Position numbers and translations under genes: made by a program. The notes beneath the pieces were generated by a model. The model was not told the origin of the DNA. It was given only the letters and a program-made list of their open reading frames with translations, and ran no database searches. From positions 62,001-126,000 of the forward strand of contig NZ_JAESND010000008.1 of assembly GCF_016865585.1 (NCBI RefSeq): a stretch of 64,000 bases of DNA, in the 5' to 3' direction. This DNA is from Jeongeupia naejangsanensis (GTDB taxonomy: Bacteria > Pseudomonadota > Gammaproteobacteria > Burkholderiales > Chitinibacteraceae). How positions within the stretch are numbered: position 1 is the first letter of the stretch; each line of letters begins with the position of its first letter. Positions 17,669 to 26,618 of the stretch are shown one piece after another.

Positions 17669-17697
17669 AAAAGCCGGCCGCGTGCCGGTTTTTTTTT
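17669..17697 (+). terminator. Intrinsic terminator after pgk
   Basis: The stem CCGGC (17674-17678) / GCCGG (17684-17688) is extended by a G-T pair and A/T pairs and runs straight into nine T residues (17689-17697), 15 nt after the pgk stop. Confidence 0.9.
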
Positions 17698-17769
17698 GCG
17701 CCTTGCGTCAACGCCAACCCAGATTGGTGGCGGCCGTCAATGACGACCGCATAACGACAAGGAGACACG

Positions 17770-19068
17770 ATGAAGCCGAATACCCTGATTCCGCCGGCAC
17801 TACTGCTGCTGACACTGAGCGCGACCCAGGCGCTGGGGTGCGCCCCGCCACCGCCTACACCTTCGCCGACACCGGTGACCTATCCCCAGTATCCGGGGGC
17901 GACGCCCGCACCGACGCCGGCGCCTTCCGTGGTTCCCGTTCAGGCCAACTGGTATCCCGACATGTCTTATCAGGCCGGCGAGCGTGTCAGCTACCAGTGG
18001 AAGGTCTACGTCGCCAACTGGTGGAACCAGAACGATGCCCCCGACGGCACCAGCGGTGCGTGGCGGCTGGAGAACCGCGGCCTTGGGTGGACGGCGAACG
18101 GCGTGTACCAGCAGGGTGACGAGGTCGTGTACCTCGGCTACCGCTACCGCGCCAAGTGGTGGACCCAGAACGAAGTGCCGGGCAGCAGCGAGTGGGGCGC
18201 ATGGGAGAAGATCGGCTCGGTGACGCCGATTCCTGCACCTACCCCGGTGCCGACCCCCACGCCTTACACGCCGACACCGGGCGATTGCCATTCGCCGACC
18301 CCGACCCCGACGCCGGTACCCACTCCGGCGCCTACCCCTGCACCGAATCTGGCCCAGATCATCGCGCCGGTCGTCAGTGGCGACAGCGTCAGCTTTACCT
18401 GGCAGGCGACCAACTGGCAGAACGCCATGGACTGGCACGTCTATGACGACAACTATTCGGTCTCCGGGGGCGAGCCCGAATGGCTGGAAGTCCATCAGCC
18501 GCCGTTCTACCGTCACAGCAATACCTACCGTGGCTTGTGGACCGGCAAGCACCGCTTCCGGGTCGAGCTGTGCAGCCGTACACCGCTCAATACCGGTGAC
18601 TGCACCCTGAGCGAGCCGGTCGAGGTCGACATCGTCGGCGGCATCGACGAGCAGCTGAAGGCGCAGGGCGACTTCATGGCCATTCCGGGCCAGCAGCCGA
18701 TCATCGATCTGCTGTTCGACGAGCAGAAGCGGCCGACTTCGGTCTATCTGCAGCAGCGGGTCGATCACCCGGATTCGTGGCTCAAGCGTGTCACCGTAAC
18801 GATCGATGGTCAGCCGTGGTTCGACGGCAGTGTCTTCGACGTGTCGGCGGGCATGGATCCGTGCGACTGGAGCAATTCGGACGGCCGCTGCGTGGTGGTG
18901 CACCGGCTGCAGCGCGTGGTGCACGACTACGAAGGCACGCGCTATGGCGCGGTCATCCTGCCGGCGCTGCCGGATGGCAATCATCGCATCGATGTGCAGC
19001 TGACCTACGCCGATGGTCGCGTTTATCCGGCGCCGATACGCGTCTCTCTGCCGCTGGTCACGCAGTAG
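17770..19068 (+). CDS. Secreted protein with two CBM5/12 chitin-binding modules and a novel C-terminal domain
   Basis: This 432-aa exported protein has a signal peptide (about 1-23; the ALGC sequence could also be a weak lipobox), a Pro/Thr-rich linker (25-56), a first CBM5/12 module (about 60-99, NWYPDMSYQAGERVSYQWKVY and ANWWNQNDAP), a second module (about 107-148, YQQGDEVVYLGYRYRAKWWT), another Pro-Thr linker with a CHSP break (about 150-192), then about 240 residues of beta-rich sequence (193-432) not recognised. No catalytic domain is apparent, so it may be an adhesin or chitin-anchoring protein, or the C-terminus may be an unfamiliar enzyme. It starts at 17770 with AAGGAG at 17759-17764. 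Terminators flank it on both sides, so it is its own transcription unit. Confidence 0.8.
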   Translation: MKPNTLIPPALLLLTLSATQALGCAPPPPTPSPTPVTYPQYPGATPAPTPAPSVVPVQANWYPDMSYQAGERVSYQWKVYVANWWNQNDAPDGTSGAWRLENRGLGWTANGVYQQGDEVVYLGYRYRAKWWTQNEVPGSSEWGAWEKIGSVTPIPAPTPVPTPTPYTPTPGDCHSPTPTPTPVPTPAPTPAPNLAQIIAPVVSGDSVSFTWQATNWQNAMDWHVYDDNYSVSGGEPEWLEVHQPPFYRHSNTYRGLWTGKHRFRVELCSRTPLNTGDCTLSEPVEVDIVGGIDEQLKAQGDFMAIPGQQPIIDLLFDEQKRPTSVYLQQRVDHPDSWLKRVTVTIDGQPWFDGSVFDVSAGMDPCDWSNSDGRCVVVHRLQRVVHDYEGTRYGAVILPALPDGNHRIDVQLTYADGRVYPAPIRVSLPLVTQ

Positions 19069-19087
19069 CGCAGCCTCGGTTATGATC

Positions 19088-19114
19088 AACGCCGGTCGAA
19101 GGACCGGCGTTTTT
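19088..19114 (+). terminator. Intrinsic terminator after the chitin-binding protein gene
   Basis: Perfect 10-bp stem AACGCCGGTC / GACCGGCGTT around a GAAG tetraloop, running into a five-T tract, 19 nt after the stop codon. Confidence 0.92.
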
Positions 19115-19160
19115 CATTGGAGCCGGCCCCGCTCCGGGGGCTGCCGAGCAAGGATGTGGC

Positions 19161-20045
19161 ATGAAGAAATGGATCATCGCGGCACTGTGCTGCGCGAGTA
19201 TCGGGGCGCAGGCCGCCGAAAGCGTCATCGAAGCGGCGCTGGCCAAGCATGATTACGCGCTGGCGTTCGCATCGGCGAGCGCCGACGTCAAGGACGGCAG
19301 CGCCACGGACTGGACGCGTTTGCAGCTCGCGCAGTTCTACCAGCGCGGGCTGGGGACCGAGGCCGATGTCGGCGCGGCGATCCGGGTGCTGACGCCCATG
19401 GCGGAAAAGGACAATGTCGACGCGCAGCTGCTGCTGTCGGCCAGTCTGGCCAGCCGGGTGACCGACGGGCTGATCAAGCCGGACGGCAAGCTCGACTCCG
19501 ACCGCTACAAGGCGCTGGCGGCACGACCGCTGTCGGCGCGCAGCGACGACCGCCGTGCGGCCGAATGGCTGTGGCGTGCGGCCGAAGCCGGCCAGCCCGA
19601 GGCGGTACAGGCCATCGCGCAGGAACTGGCTGGCAGCATCAACGGTGTGCCGCGCGACGAGGTCGCGATGTGGTTTGAAAAGGCCGGCAAGAAGGACTGG
19701 ATCGCTCCGCTGAAAGCCAACGATTCGCTGACCTCGCTGAAGTTGCGCCGGGACGTGATCAACGATCCGACGCTGGGTCAGCGGCTCGAGGTGGCGGCGC
19801 GCAAGGCCGAGTGCATCGACGAGAACCTGGCGCTCAAGGATGTGCGCATCGTTGCGCCGCTGACCGACGCCCAGTACCTGACGCTCGAATTCAAGCCGCC
19901 GGTGCGCTACAAACTGATTACCGGCCACTGGCAGGAGTCGTGGTTGTTTGCCGCGTGCGGCAAGACTTTCCCGGTTGACGTCGCCTTTACCGCCGACGGC
20001 ATGGGCGGGGCGCGTTTCGAGGTGATGCCCGCGCCGTCGAAGTAG
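19161..20045 (+). CDS. Periplasmic Sel1-like repeat protein
   Basis: This 294-aa protein has a clear signal peptide (MKKWIIAALCCASIGAQAA) and helical repeats of the Sel1/TPR type: ARLQLAQFYQRGLGTEADVGAAI-like and AAEWLWRAAEAGQPEAVQAIAQELA segments at about 50-175. The C-terminal 80 residues are non-repeat, with two Cys (ECIDE, FAACGK). Sel1-like proteins are usually scaffolds for protein-protein contacts; no specific partner is apparent. AAGGA sits 6 nt before the ATG. No obvious terminator follows; the next 226 nt hold the fba upstream region. Confidence 0.75.
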   Translation: MKKWIIAALCCASIGAQAAESVIEAALAKHDYALAFASASADVKDGSATDWTRLQLAQFYQRGLGTEADVGAAIRVLTPMAEKDNVDAQLLLSASLASRVTDGLIKPDGKLDSDRYKALAARPLSARSDDRRAAEWLWRAAEAGQPEAVQAIAQELAGSINGVPRDEVAMWFEKAGKKDWIAPLKANDSLTSLKLRRDVINDPTLGQRLEVAARKAECIDENLALKDVRIVAPLTDAQYLTLEFKPPVRYKLITGHWQESWLFAACGKTFPVDVAFTADGMGGARFEVMPAPSK

Positions 20046-20153
20046 GGCATTGGTCTGCTTCGGGGTAGCGCCTGTTTTCGGCAAGGTACTGAACGGAAAG
20101 GCATTTGTTTCCGGTTTTGCCGGGCGTAATGCCAACGACTGGTTTCAGTGCTT

Positions 20154-20193
20154 TCCCGAATGGGCGTATCCCGAATGCCGAATATCCCGATTG
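20154..20193. repeat. Three direct copies of TCCCGAATG-like 9-mer upstream of fba
   Basis: TCCCGAATG occurs at 20154-20162 and 20169-20177, and the variant TCCCGATTG at 20185-20193, spaced 15 and 16 nt apart. The third copy overlaps a possible -35 element. Regularly spaced direct repeats before a promoter are typical of regulator-binding arrays, but no known regulator consensus is recognised. Confidence 0.45.
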
Positions 20194-20220
20194 GGTGCGG
20201 CGCGAACGGAAGGCTAAAGT
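20191..20220 (+). promoter_or_regulatory. Candidate fba promoter
   Basis: TTGGGT (20191-20196), 18-nt spacer, TAAAGT (20215-20220). The match to sigma70 elements is moderate. It would give a leader of about 45 nt before the fba start. Confidence 0.35.
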
Positions 20221-20271
20221 GCGTGTGATGCAATGCAACACGGCGCCAGCCGCCGCTACCGGAGAGACCCC

Positions 20272-21303
20272 ATGCCCCTCGTCGCATTACGCCCCCTGCT
20301 CGATCACGCTGCCGAAAACGGCTACGGCGTGCCGGCGTTCAACGTCAACAACCTCGAGCAGGTGCAGGCCATCCTGCAGGCCGCTGCCGCGACCGACAGC
20401 CCGGTCATCCTGCAGGCGAGCGCCGGTGCCCGCAAATACGCTGGCGAAACCTTCCTGAAGCAGCTGATCGAAGGTGCCGTGGCCAGCTATCCGAATCTGC
20501 CGATCGTGATGCATCAGGATCACGGCGTCAGCCCGGCCGTGTGCATGACCGCGATCAAGCTCGGTTTCTCGAGCGTGATGATGGACGGCTCGCTGATGAC
20601 CGACGGCAAGACCCCGGCCGACTATGACTACAACGTCGGTGTCACCCGGCAGGTCGTCGAGATGGCGCATGCCTGCGGCGTATCGGTCGAGGGCGAGCTT
20701 GGCTGCCTCGGCCGGCTTGATACCGGCATGGGCGAGGCCGAGGACGGCGTCGGTGCCGACCGCAAGCTGTCGCACGACGAGCTGCTGACCGATCCGATTC
20801 AGGCGCGCGATTTCGTTGCCGCCACCGGCGTCGACGCGCTGGCCATCGCCATCGGCACCAGTCATGGCGCGTACAAGTTCTCCAAGCCGCCGACCGGCGA
20901 GGTGCTGGCGATCGACCGCGTCCGCGCCATCCACATCGCGATTCCGAACACCCATCTGGTCATGCACGGCAGCTCGAGCGTGCCGCAGGAACTGCTGGCA
21001 GAACTGCGCGAGTACGGCGGCGAACTGAAGCCGACCTGGGGCGTGCCGGTCGAGGAAATCCAGAAGGCGATCTACTTCGGCGTGCGCAAGATCAACATCG
21101 ACACCGACCTGCGGTTGGCGATGACCGGCGCGATCCGCAAGCACTTCGCGACCAACCCGGCCGATTTCGACCCGCGTGCCTACCTGAAGCCGGCGATCGC
21201 GGCGATGCGCAAGGTCTGCGAAGACCGCTACGCCGCTTTCGGCGCGGCCGGTCAGGCATCGCGCTTTCTGCAAAAGCACAACGTGATCCAGCTCGCTGCC
21301 TGA
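20272..21303 (+). CDS. fba: Class II fructose-1,6-bisphosphate aldolase
   Basis: This 343-aa zinc aldolase splits fructose-1,6-bisphosphate into DHAP and glyceraldehyde-3-phosphate. Class II hallmarks are VMHQDHG (zinc/catalytic region), the Glu-rich [29 protein letters not shown], and VMHGSSSVP with the third His. The C-terminal [10 protein letters not shown] is typical of the CbbA/Fba branch in beta- and gammaproteobacteria. The ATG at 20272 has GGAGAG at 20261; an in-frame ATG at 20233 adds non-homologous residues. It ends 15 nt from the converging photolyase gene. Confidence 0.96.
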   Translation: MPLVALRPLLDHAAENGYGVPAFNVNNLEQVQAILQAAAATDSPVILQASAGARKYAGETFLKQLIEGAVASYPNLPIVMHQDHGVSPAVCMTAIKLGFSSVMMDGSLMTDGKTPADYDYNVGVTRQVVEMAHACGVSVEGELGCLGRLDTGMGEAEDGVGADRKLSHDELLTDPIQARDFVAATGVDALAIAIGTSHGAYKFSKPPTGEVLAIDRVRAIHIAIPNTHLVMHGSSSVPQELLAELREYGGELKPTWGVPVEEIQKAIYFGVRKINIDTDLRLAMTGAIRKHFATNPADFDPRAYLKPAIAAMRKVCEDRYAAFGAAGQASRFLQKHNVIQLAA

Positions 21304-21318
21304 GCCGATACCGATCCG

Positions 21319-22725
21319 TTAATGCCCTGACCGTTTGAACAGCGCGAGCGCCAGCTCGCGCTGTTTTGCATGGTCGACCACCGGCCACGGGTAGTCGGTC
21401 CCCAGCCGCACGCCGGCTTCGCGCAGACCGATCGGATGCGCCAGCCACGGTGCATGGATTGCATCCGGGCCCAGTGCGGACAGCTCGCGGCAATAGCGGC
21501 GGATGAAACGGCCGTCCGGGTCGAATTTCTCCGACTGCGTGACCGGATTGAAAATGCGGAAATAGGGCTGGGCATCGCAGCCGGTGCTGGCGGCCCACTG
21601 CCAGCCGCCGTTGTTGGCGGCAAGATCGAAATCGAGCAGTTTTTCGGCGAAGTAGCGCTCGCCCCAGCGCCAGTCGACCAGCAGGTCCTTGACCAGAAAG
21701 CTGGCGACGATCATCCGCAACCGGTTGTGCATGTAGCCAGTCCGGTTCAGCTGGCGCATCGCGGCATCGACGATCGGATAGCCCGTTCGGCCCTCGCACC
21801 AGGCGGCGAACAGTGCCGGGTCGTTCGGGAACGGCAGGGCATCGTACTCGGGCCGGAAGGCGTGCCCGGCCACGTCGGGCCGGTGCCAGAGGATCTGCTG
21901 GTAGAAATCGCGCCAGCACAGCTCGGACAGCCACGTCTCGGCTCCGGCGCCGCCCTGGCGCCAGGCATGCGCGGCCAGTTCGCGAATGGACACCGTGCCG
22001 AAGCGCAGGTGCACCGACAGGTAGGACGGCCCCTTGATGCCCGGAAAATCGCGCGTCTCGTGATAGCGGTCCAGCCGGGTGCAAAAATCGTTGAACAGCG
22101 TTTCGCCGCCGCTGCATCCGGCCGGCAAGGCCGGTGCCTCGTCCGGCTCGAAGCCCAGTTCGCTCAGCGAAGGCCAGGGCTGCGGGGGCAGCAGCGCCAG
22201 CCGGTGGGCGTATTGCCGCACCGGATAGGCGCGGACGTAAAAGTCGTCGAGCTTCGCCAGCCAGGCACGCTTGTAGGGGGTAAAGACGCTGTACATGCCG
22301 CCGGTCTTCGTCCGGATTTCGTCCTGTTCGAAGATCACCTGATCCTTGAAGGTTTCGAAACCGATTTCCAAAGCAGCCAGCCTCGCCGCAACCTCGGCAT
22401 CGCGGGCGATCGCGGCCGGTTCGTAGTCGCGGTTGGCGTAGACGGCCGTGGCGCCGAACTCCCGTGCCAGCGCCGGAATGGCCGTCGTCGGTTGTCCGTG
22501 ACGGACCACAAGCTCGCTGGCACACGCGACCAGCTCGGCCTTGAGCTCGGCCAGCGTTGCGTGAATGAAGGCAACCCGTCGGTCGGCACGAGGCAGCGGA
22601 TCAAGGATGTCGCGGTCGAAAATGAAGACCGGGATCACGCAGTCGTGATGCTTGAGCGCATGAAACAGCGCTGCGTGATCGAAAAGTCGCAGGTCGCGAC
22701 GCAGCCAGACGAGGGCGGTAGACAT
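21319..22725 (-). CDS. phr: Deoxyribodipyrimidine photolyase (class I CPD type)
   Basis: This 468-aa DNA repair flavoprotein uses light to reverse cyclobutane pyrimidine dimers. The N-terminal antenna domain opens ALVWLRRDLRLFDHAAL; the FAD domain contains the family signatures WCEGRTGYPIVDAAMRQL, TGYMHNRLRMIVASFLVKDL, DWRWGERYF and the NNGGWQWAASTGCDAQPYFRIFNP run (in parts). The length is normal for class I enzymes. The start at 22725 is set by homology; only a weak GAG precedes it. It is convergent with fba and divergent from yqgE. Confidence 0.96.
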   Translation of the reverse strand: MSTALVWLRRDLRLFDHAALFHALKHHDCVIPVFIFDRDILDPLPRADRRVAFIHATLAELKAELVACASELVVRHGQPTTAIPALAREFGATAVYANRDYEPAAIARDAEVAARLAALEIGFETFKDQVIFEQDEIRTKTGGMYSVFTPYKRAWLAKLDDFYVRAYPVRQYAHRLALLPPQPWPSLSELGFEPDEAPALPAGCSGGETLFNDFCTRLDRYHETRDFPGIKGPSYLSVHLRFGTVSIRELAAHAWRQGGAGAETWLSELCWRDFYQQILWHRPDVAGHAFRPEYDALPFPNDPALFAAWCEGRTGYPIVDAAMRQLNRTGYMHNRLRMIVASFLVKDLLVDWRWGERYFAEKLLDFDLAANNGGWQWAASTGCDAQPYFRIFNPVTQSEKFDPDGRFIRRYCRELSALGPDAIHAPWLAHPIGLREAGVRLGTDYPWPVVDHAKQRELALALFKRSGH

Positions 22726-22823
22726 GAAGCTCGAATCGGAAGTCCCTGACTTGCCTAGTCTAGCGTTTGTTGCGGCGCAGGGACGGCCTGCGTTCGGCAG
22801 CCCGCTTGTGCGATAATTGCCCC

Positions 22824-23381
22824 ATGGACCTCGACCTTTCACGCCACTTCCTGATCGCCATGCCTTCACTGGCCGACCCGATCTTTGCCAAGACGCTGAC
22901 CTTCGTCTGCGATCACAACGACAAGGGCGCGATGGGAGTCATCGTCAATCGCCCGGTCGGCATGACGCTGACGACGCTGTTCGAGCAGATCGACGTCGAG
23001 CTGCACCGGCCCGATGTGGCCGAGCTGCCGGTGTGCTTTGGCGGCCCGGTCCAGACCGACCGGGGTTTCGTGCTGCACACGCCGCTGGGCGACTGGCAGT
23101 CGACGCTGTCGGTGTCGGACGAGATGGGGCTGACGACGTCGAAGGACATCCTGCTTGCCGTCGGCGAGGGTGGCGGTCCCGAGAAAATGTTCGTCACGCT
23201 CGGCTATGCAGGCTGGGAAGCCGGCCAGCTTGAGGCCGAAATGGCCCAGAACAGCTGGATCTCGGTCGAGGCCGATCCGGAAATCATCTTCGCGCTGCCG
23301 GCCGAGGAACGCTACGATGCGGCGCTCAAACTCTTGGGCATCGACGTGGCGATGCTGTCGGACGAAGCCGGACACGCATGA
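22824..23381 (+). CDS. yqgE: YqgE/AlgH family protein
   Basis: This 185-aa UPF0301 (YqgE/AlgH) protein has the conserved opening [19 protein letters not shown], the GVIVNRPVG motif, [15 protein letters not shown] and [12 protein letters not shown]. Its biochemical role is uncertain; in many proteobacteria it precedes yqgF, as here (4-nt ATGA overlap). No Shine-Dalgarno sequence is visible before the ATG, and a GATAAT (22812-22817) lies only 7 nt upstream, so a leaderless or very short-leader transcript is possible. Confidence 0.93.
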   Translation: MDLDLSRHFLIAMPSLADPIFAKTLTFVCDHNDKGAMGVIVNRPVGMTLTTLFEQIDVELHRPDVAELPVCFGGPVQTDRGFVLHTPLGDWQSTLSVSDEMGLTTSKDILLAVGEGGGPEKMFVTLGYAGWEAGQLEAEMAQNSWISVEADPEIIFALPAEERYDAALKLLGIDVAMLSDEAGHA

Positions 23382-23809
23382 GCACGATTCTGGCTTTCGA
23401 TTTCGGCGAGGCGCGAATCGGCGTCGCGATGGGCAGTACCGAGCTCGGTATCGCCCATCCGCTCGAAACCATTGCCACCGTTGAAACCGACAAGCGCTTT
23501 GCCCGCATCGAAGCACTGATCACCCAGTGGCAACCGACGCTGTTCGTCGTCGGCCTGCCGCTCGGCATCGACGGCGAAGAACAGCTGGCGAGCCGGCTCG
23601 CGCGCAAGTTCGCCAGTCGGCTGACCGGCCGCTTCGGCCTGCCGGTCACGCTGGTCGACGAGCGCTACACGTCGAAATCGGCATCGATGGCGCTCGACGA
23701 TACCGGCTTGCGCGGCCGCCGGCAGAAGCCGGTCCTCGACCAAGTCGCGGCGATGCAGATCCTGCAGGCCCATTTCGATCAGATCGCCGAACAGGGCGGG
23801 GCGCGGTAG
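23378..23809 (+). CDS. ruvX: Putative pre-16S rRNA nuclease / RuvX (YqgF)
   Basis: This 143-aa RNase H-fold protein has the first Asp in [14 protein letters not shown], a middle [13 protein letters not shown] strand, and the closing [15 protein letters not shown] motif with [14 protein letters not shown]. Members act in 16S rRNA 5' end processing; they were earlier annotated as Holliday junction resolvases. It is co-translated with yqgE and ends 142 nt before pyrB. Confidence 0.95.
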   Translation: MSTILAFDFGEARIGVAMGSTELGIAHPLETIATVETDKRFARIEALITQWQPTLFVVGLPLGIDGEEQLASRLARKFASRLTGRFGLPVTLVDERYTSKSASMALDDTGLRGRRQKPVLDQVAAMQILQAHFDQIAEQGGAR

Positions 23810-23811
23810 CA

Positions 23812-23970
23812 GTGAGCCGGCACGGCCTGCTCGCCCATCTTCCTGTCCTGCCGGGCCAGCCGGCCCGGATTTTCCCCGAATTCCTCCCGCAGCGCGCCCT
23901 CCGGCCGCCGCAGCGGCGTGGCCTTTTTGCATCCATTTTTCAGGGAGCATCATGTACAACCCGCAACTGA
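23812..23970 (+). CDS. Candidate pyrB leader peptide ORF (pyrL-like)
   Basis: A 52-codon frame starts at GTG 23812, 2 nt after the yqgF stop and behind a G-rich stretch (AGGGCGGGG), and ends at TGA 23968-23970, 19 nt inside pyrB in another frame. It runs right through the hairpin and T-run at 23903-23928. This layout, with translation through a terminator just before an aspartate carbamoyltransferase gene, recalls the E. coli pyrBI leader, where coupled translation and UTP level decide termination. The reading frame could be fortuitous in GC-rich DNA, and no homology is claimed. Confidence 0.35.
   Translation: MSRHGLLAHLPVLPGQPARIFPEFLPQRALRPPQRRGLFASIFQGASCTTRN
23903..23928 (+). terminator. 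Terminator/attenuator hairpin upstream of pyrB
   Basis: GGCC-GCCGC (23903-23911) pairs with GCGGC-GT-GGCC (23913-23923) with a 2-nt bulge, followed by TTTTT (23924-23928), 23 nt before the pyrB start. It can end the yqgE-yqgF transcript, attenuate read-through into pyrB, or both. Confidence 0.65.
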
Positions 23971-24923
23971 ACGCGCAGGGTGAGCTCATCCACCTGCTGA
24001 CGACCGAGGGGCTGCCCAAGCGCATCCTCACCCAGATTCTCGACCGCGCCGCCGAGTATGTCGCCGCCGGCGAGGCCGGCAACAAGAAGTTCGCCACTCT
24101 GGCCGGCCGCTCGGTGTTCAACCTGTTCTTCGAGAACAGCACCCGCACGCGGACGACGTTCGAGATCGCCGCGAAGCGTTTGAGCGCCGACGTCACCAGC
24201 CTGAACATCCAGGCATCGAGCACCGCCAAGGGCGAAACGCTGCTCGACACCATCCACAACCTTGAAGCAATGGGCGCCGACCTCTTCGTCGTGCGCCATG
24301 CGCAATCGGGCGCGGCGCACCTGATTGCCCAGCACGTGCAGCCGGGCATCGCCGTCGTCAACGCCGGCGACGGCCGCCACGCGCATCCGACGCAGGCGCT
24401 GCTGGACATGTACACGATCCGCCACTTCAAGGGCGATTTCACCAAGCTGCGCGTCGCCATCGTCGGCGACATCCTGCACTCGCGCGTTGCCCGTTCGGAC
24501 ATCCATGCGCTGACGACGCTGGGCTGCCCGGAAGTGCGCGTGATCGGGCCGAAGACGCTGATCCCGACCGGGATGGAGAGCCTCGGCGCTCACGTCTACC
24601 ACGACATGGCCGAAGGCCTGAAGGACGTCGACGTCGTGATCATGCTGCGGCTGCAGAACGAGCGGATGAGCGGCGCCTTCCTGCCGAGCACGCACGAATT
24701 CTTCAAGTACTACGGCCTGACGCCGGAAAAACTCGCGCTGGCCAAGCCCGACGCGATCGTGATGCATCCGGGGCCGATGAACCGCGGCGTCGAAATCGAC
24801 TCGGCCGTTGCCGACGGTGCGCAGGCGGTGATCCTGCCGCAGGTGACCTTCGGGATCGCCGTGCGTACGGCAGTGATGGCCATCGTTTCCGAAAACCAGC
24901 GCGGCCGGGGGGCGCAAGCATGA
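23952..24923 (+). CDS. pyrB: Aspartate carbamoyltransferase catalytic chain
   Basis: This 323-aa enzyme condenses carbamoyl phosphate with aspartate, the committed step of pyrimidine synthesis. The carbamoyl-phosphate site [25 protein letters not shown] and [13 protein letters not shown] are all present. The length fits the Pseudomonas-type catalytic chain that associates with a dihydroorotase-like partner rather than with PyrI. GGGAG precedes the ATG. The stop overlaps the next gene by 4 nt (ATGA), matching obligate pairing of the two proteins. Confidence 0.96.
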   Translation: MYNPQLNAQGELIHLLTTEGLPKRILTQILDRAAEYVAAGEAGNKKFATLAGRSVFNLFFENSTRTRTTFEIAAKRLSADVTSLNIQASSTAKGETLLDTIHNLEAMGADLFVVRHAQSGAAHLIAQHVQPGIAVVNAGDGRHAHPTQALLDMYTIRHFKGDFTKLRVAIVGDILHSRVARSDIHALTTLGCPEVRVIGPKTLIPTGMESLGAHVYHDMAEGLKDVDVVIMLRLQNERMSGAFLPSTHEFFKYYGLTPEKLALAKPDAIVMHPGPMNRGVEIDSAVADGAQAVILPQVTFGIAVRTAVMAIVSENQRGRGAQA

Positions 24924-26203
24924 TCGAGACCAAGAACACCGTCATCCGCAATGGTCGCCTGATCGACCCCGCCCACGGTACCGACACGCAGGGCGACCTG
25001 TATCTGGCCGGCGGCAAGATCGTCGGCGTCGGCAGTGCACCGGCCGGCTTCGTGGCCGAACTGGACATCGATGCCAGCGGCCTCGTCGTCGCCCCGGGTC
25101 TGGTCGACCTGTGCGCGCGGCTGCGCGAGCCGGGCAACGAGTACAAGGCGACGCTGCAGAGCGAGATGGCCGCGTCGGTCGCCGGCGGCGTGACCAGCAT
25201 CGTCTGCCCGCCCGATACCGATCCGCCGCTGGACGAACCGGGTCTGGTGATGAATCTGCGCCAGCGTGCGCGCAAGCACGATCTGGCCCGGCTGTATCCG
25301 GTCGGCGCGCTGACCGTCGGCCTGAAGGGCCGGGAAATCACCGAAATGGCGCTGCTGCGCGAGGCCGGCTGCGTGGCGTTTTCGCAAGGCGACGTGCCGA
25401 TCGCCGACCTGCAGGTGCTGTACCGCGCGATGCAGTACGCGGCAACGTTCGGCTTCGAGCTGCGGCTGCGTCCGGAAGAGGCCAGCCTCGTCAACGACGG
25501 CGTTGCCCATGACGGTGACTATGCGTCGCGCCTCGGGCTGACCGGCATCCCGGTGATCGCCGAGACGATCGCCATTGCGCAGATCGTCCAGCTGATGCGC
25601 GCCACCGGCTGCAAGGTGCACATCGCCCGGCTGTCCAGCGGCGCCGGCATCGAGCTGGTCCGCGAGGCCAAGCGCGAAGGCCTGCCGCTGTCGTGCGACG
25701 TGGCGATCAACCACATCCATCTGGCCGACGTCGACATCGGCTACTTCGACAGCCAGTACCGTTTCGATCCGCCGCTGCGCAGCCTGCGCGACCGCGATGC
25801 GATCGTTGCCGGCCTGAACGACGGCACCATCGACGCCATTTGCTCGGACCACAGCCCGGTCGACGACGACGGCAAGCTGCTGCCGTTTGCCGAAGCCGAA
25901 CGCGGCGCCACCGGTCTGGAACTGCTGTTGCCGCTGACCTTGGCATGGGCAGAACGCAACCGCATTGCGCTGCCGATCGCGCTGGCGAAGATCTCCAGCG
26001 TGCCGGCGGCCAAGATCGGCTTCAGCGCCGACCTGCAGGTCGGCAGCCGCGCCGACCTCGTCGTGTTCGACCCGAACGAGGCGTGGACGGTGACGCGCGA
26101 AGCGCTGCGCAGCCAGGGCAAGAACACGCCGTTTGCCGGCATGGAAGTGAAGGGCCGTGCGCGCTATACCTTTGTGAAGGGCAAGTGCGTGTACACGGTC
26201 TGA
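24920..26203 (+). CDS. Dihydroorotase-like protein lacking the metal site (PyrC'/PyrX type)
   Basis: This 427-aa amidohydrolase-fold protein is co-translated with pyrB. The first metal motif, normally DLHVHLREPG, reads [10 protein letters not shown], so both zinc His are lost (Cys and Arg instead). The later HIARLSS and SDHSP segments remain recognisable. In Pseudomonas, inactive dihydroorotase homologues of this kind are structural partners that complete the aspartate carbamoyltransferase dodecamer, and the same role is inferred here; an active PyrC should be encoded elsewhere. A strong terminator follows 19 nt after the stop. Confidence 0.92.
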   Translation: MIETKNTVIRNGRLIDPAHGTDTQGDLYLAGGKIVGVGSAPAGFVAELDIDASGLVVAPGLVDLCARLREPGNEYKATLQSEMAASVAGGVTSIVCPPDTDPPLDEPGLVMNLRQRARKHDLARLYPVGALTVGLKGREITEMALLREAGCVAFSQGDVPIADLQVLYRAMQYAATFGFELRLRPEEASLVNDGVAHDGDYASRLGLTGIPVIAETIAIAQIVQLMRATGCKVHIARLSSGAGIELVREAKREGLPLSCDVAINHIHLADVDIGYFDSQYRFDPPLRSLRDRDAIVAGLNDGTIDAICSDHSPVDDDGKLLPFAEAERGATGLELLLPLTLAWAERNRIALPIALAKISSVPAAKIGFSADLQVGSRADLVVFDPNEAWTVTREALRSQGKNTPFAGMEVKGRARYTFVKGKCVYTV

Positions 26204-26222
26204 GCGAAACCGGTATCGACCG

Positions 26223-26249
26223 ACGCCCGTCCCGGTGACGGGCGTTTTT
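26223..26249 (+). terminator. Intrinsic terminator after the pyrB operon
   Basis: Stem ACGCCCGTC (26223-26231) / GACGGGCGT (26237-26245) with a 5-nt loop and TTTTT. Confidence 0.92.
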
Positions 26250-26259
26250 GCGTCGGCGC

Positions 26260-26288
26260 TTGGCGTCGTGCAACGGCCCCGCTATACT
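26260..26288 (+). promoter_or_regulatory. Sigma70-type promoter of the acyl-CoA-binding protein gene
   Basis: TTGGCG (26260-26265), 17-nt spacer, TATACT (26283-26288). Good match and ideal spacing; it predicts a leader of about 42 nt before the start at 26337. Confidence 0.75.
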
Positions 26289-26336
26289 CGGATCTGTTTT
26301 TCAAACGTGTGTTTGAAATTTGAGAGGAGAGATTAC

Positions 26337-26603
26337 ATGTCCGATCTGGCCAGCCTGTTCCAGACCGCTCAGGATGAAGTGGTGAAGCTCAACGATGCAC
26401 CGGATGTGCAGACCAAACTCAAGCTCTACGCGCTGTTCAAGCAGGCGAGCGAAGGCGACGTCAGCGGTGACCGCCCAGGCGCGCTCAACTTTGTCGCACA
26501 GGCCAAGTACGACGCCTGGGCCAAGCTCAAGGGCGTGAGCAACGACGGCGCGAAGCAGCAGTACATCGACCTCGTCGAAGAACTCAAGCGCAACGACTCC
26601 TGA
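26337..26603 (+). CDS. Acyl-CoA-binding protein (ACBP)
   Basis: This 88-aa four-helix protein has the eukaryote-type ACBP signature: KLYALFKQASEGDVSG, RPGALNFVAQAKYDAW and KLKGVSNDGAKQQYIDLVEEL. ACBPs bind long-chain acyl-CoA thioesters in the cytosol. They are almost universal in eukaryotes but patchy in bacteria. The gene forms its own transcription unit, with a promoter at 26260, AGGAG at 26324-26328 and a terminator at 26619. No lipid gene lies next to it. Confidence 0.92.
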   Translation: MSDLASLFQTAQDEVVKLNDAPDVQTKLKLYALFKQASEGDVSGDRPGALNFVAQAKYDAWAKLKGVSNDGAKQQYIDLVEELKRNDS

Positions 26604-26618
26604 TCGTTGCGCACAATG

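Noticed and set aside
18220-18350. Tandem-looking ACCCC/CCGAC repeats
   Set aside because: They encode a Pro-Thr linker inside the chitin-binding protein; low-complexity coding, not a satellite or CRISPR.
20233-20271. Upstream in-frame ATG for fba
   Set aside because: The added 13 residues have no family similarity, and the GGAGAG site fits the ATG at 20272.
23378-23809. Annotating YqgF as a true Holliday junction resolvase
   Set aside because: Family knowledge favours pre-16S rRNA processing; the sequence alone does not show resolvase activity.
24920-26203. Calling this gene an active dihydroorotase (pyrC)
   Set aside because: The HxH zinc motif is CxR.
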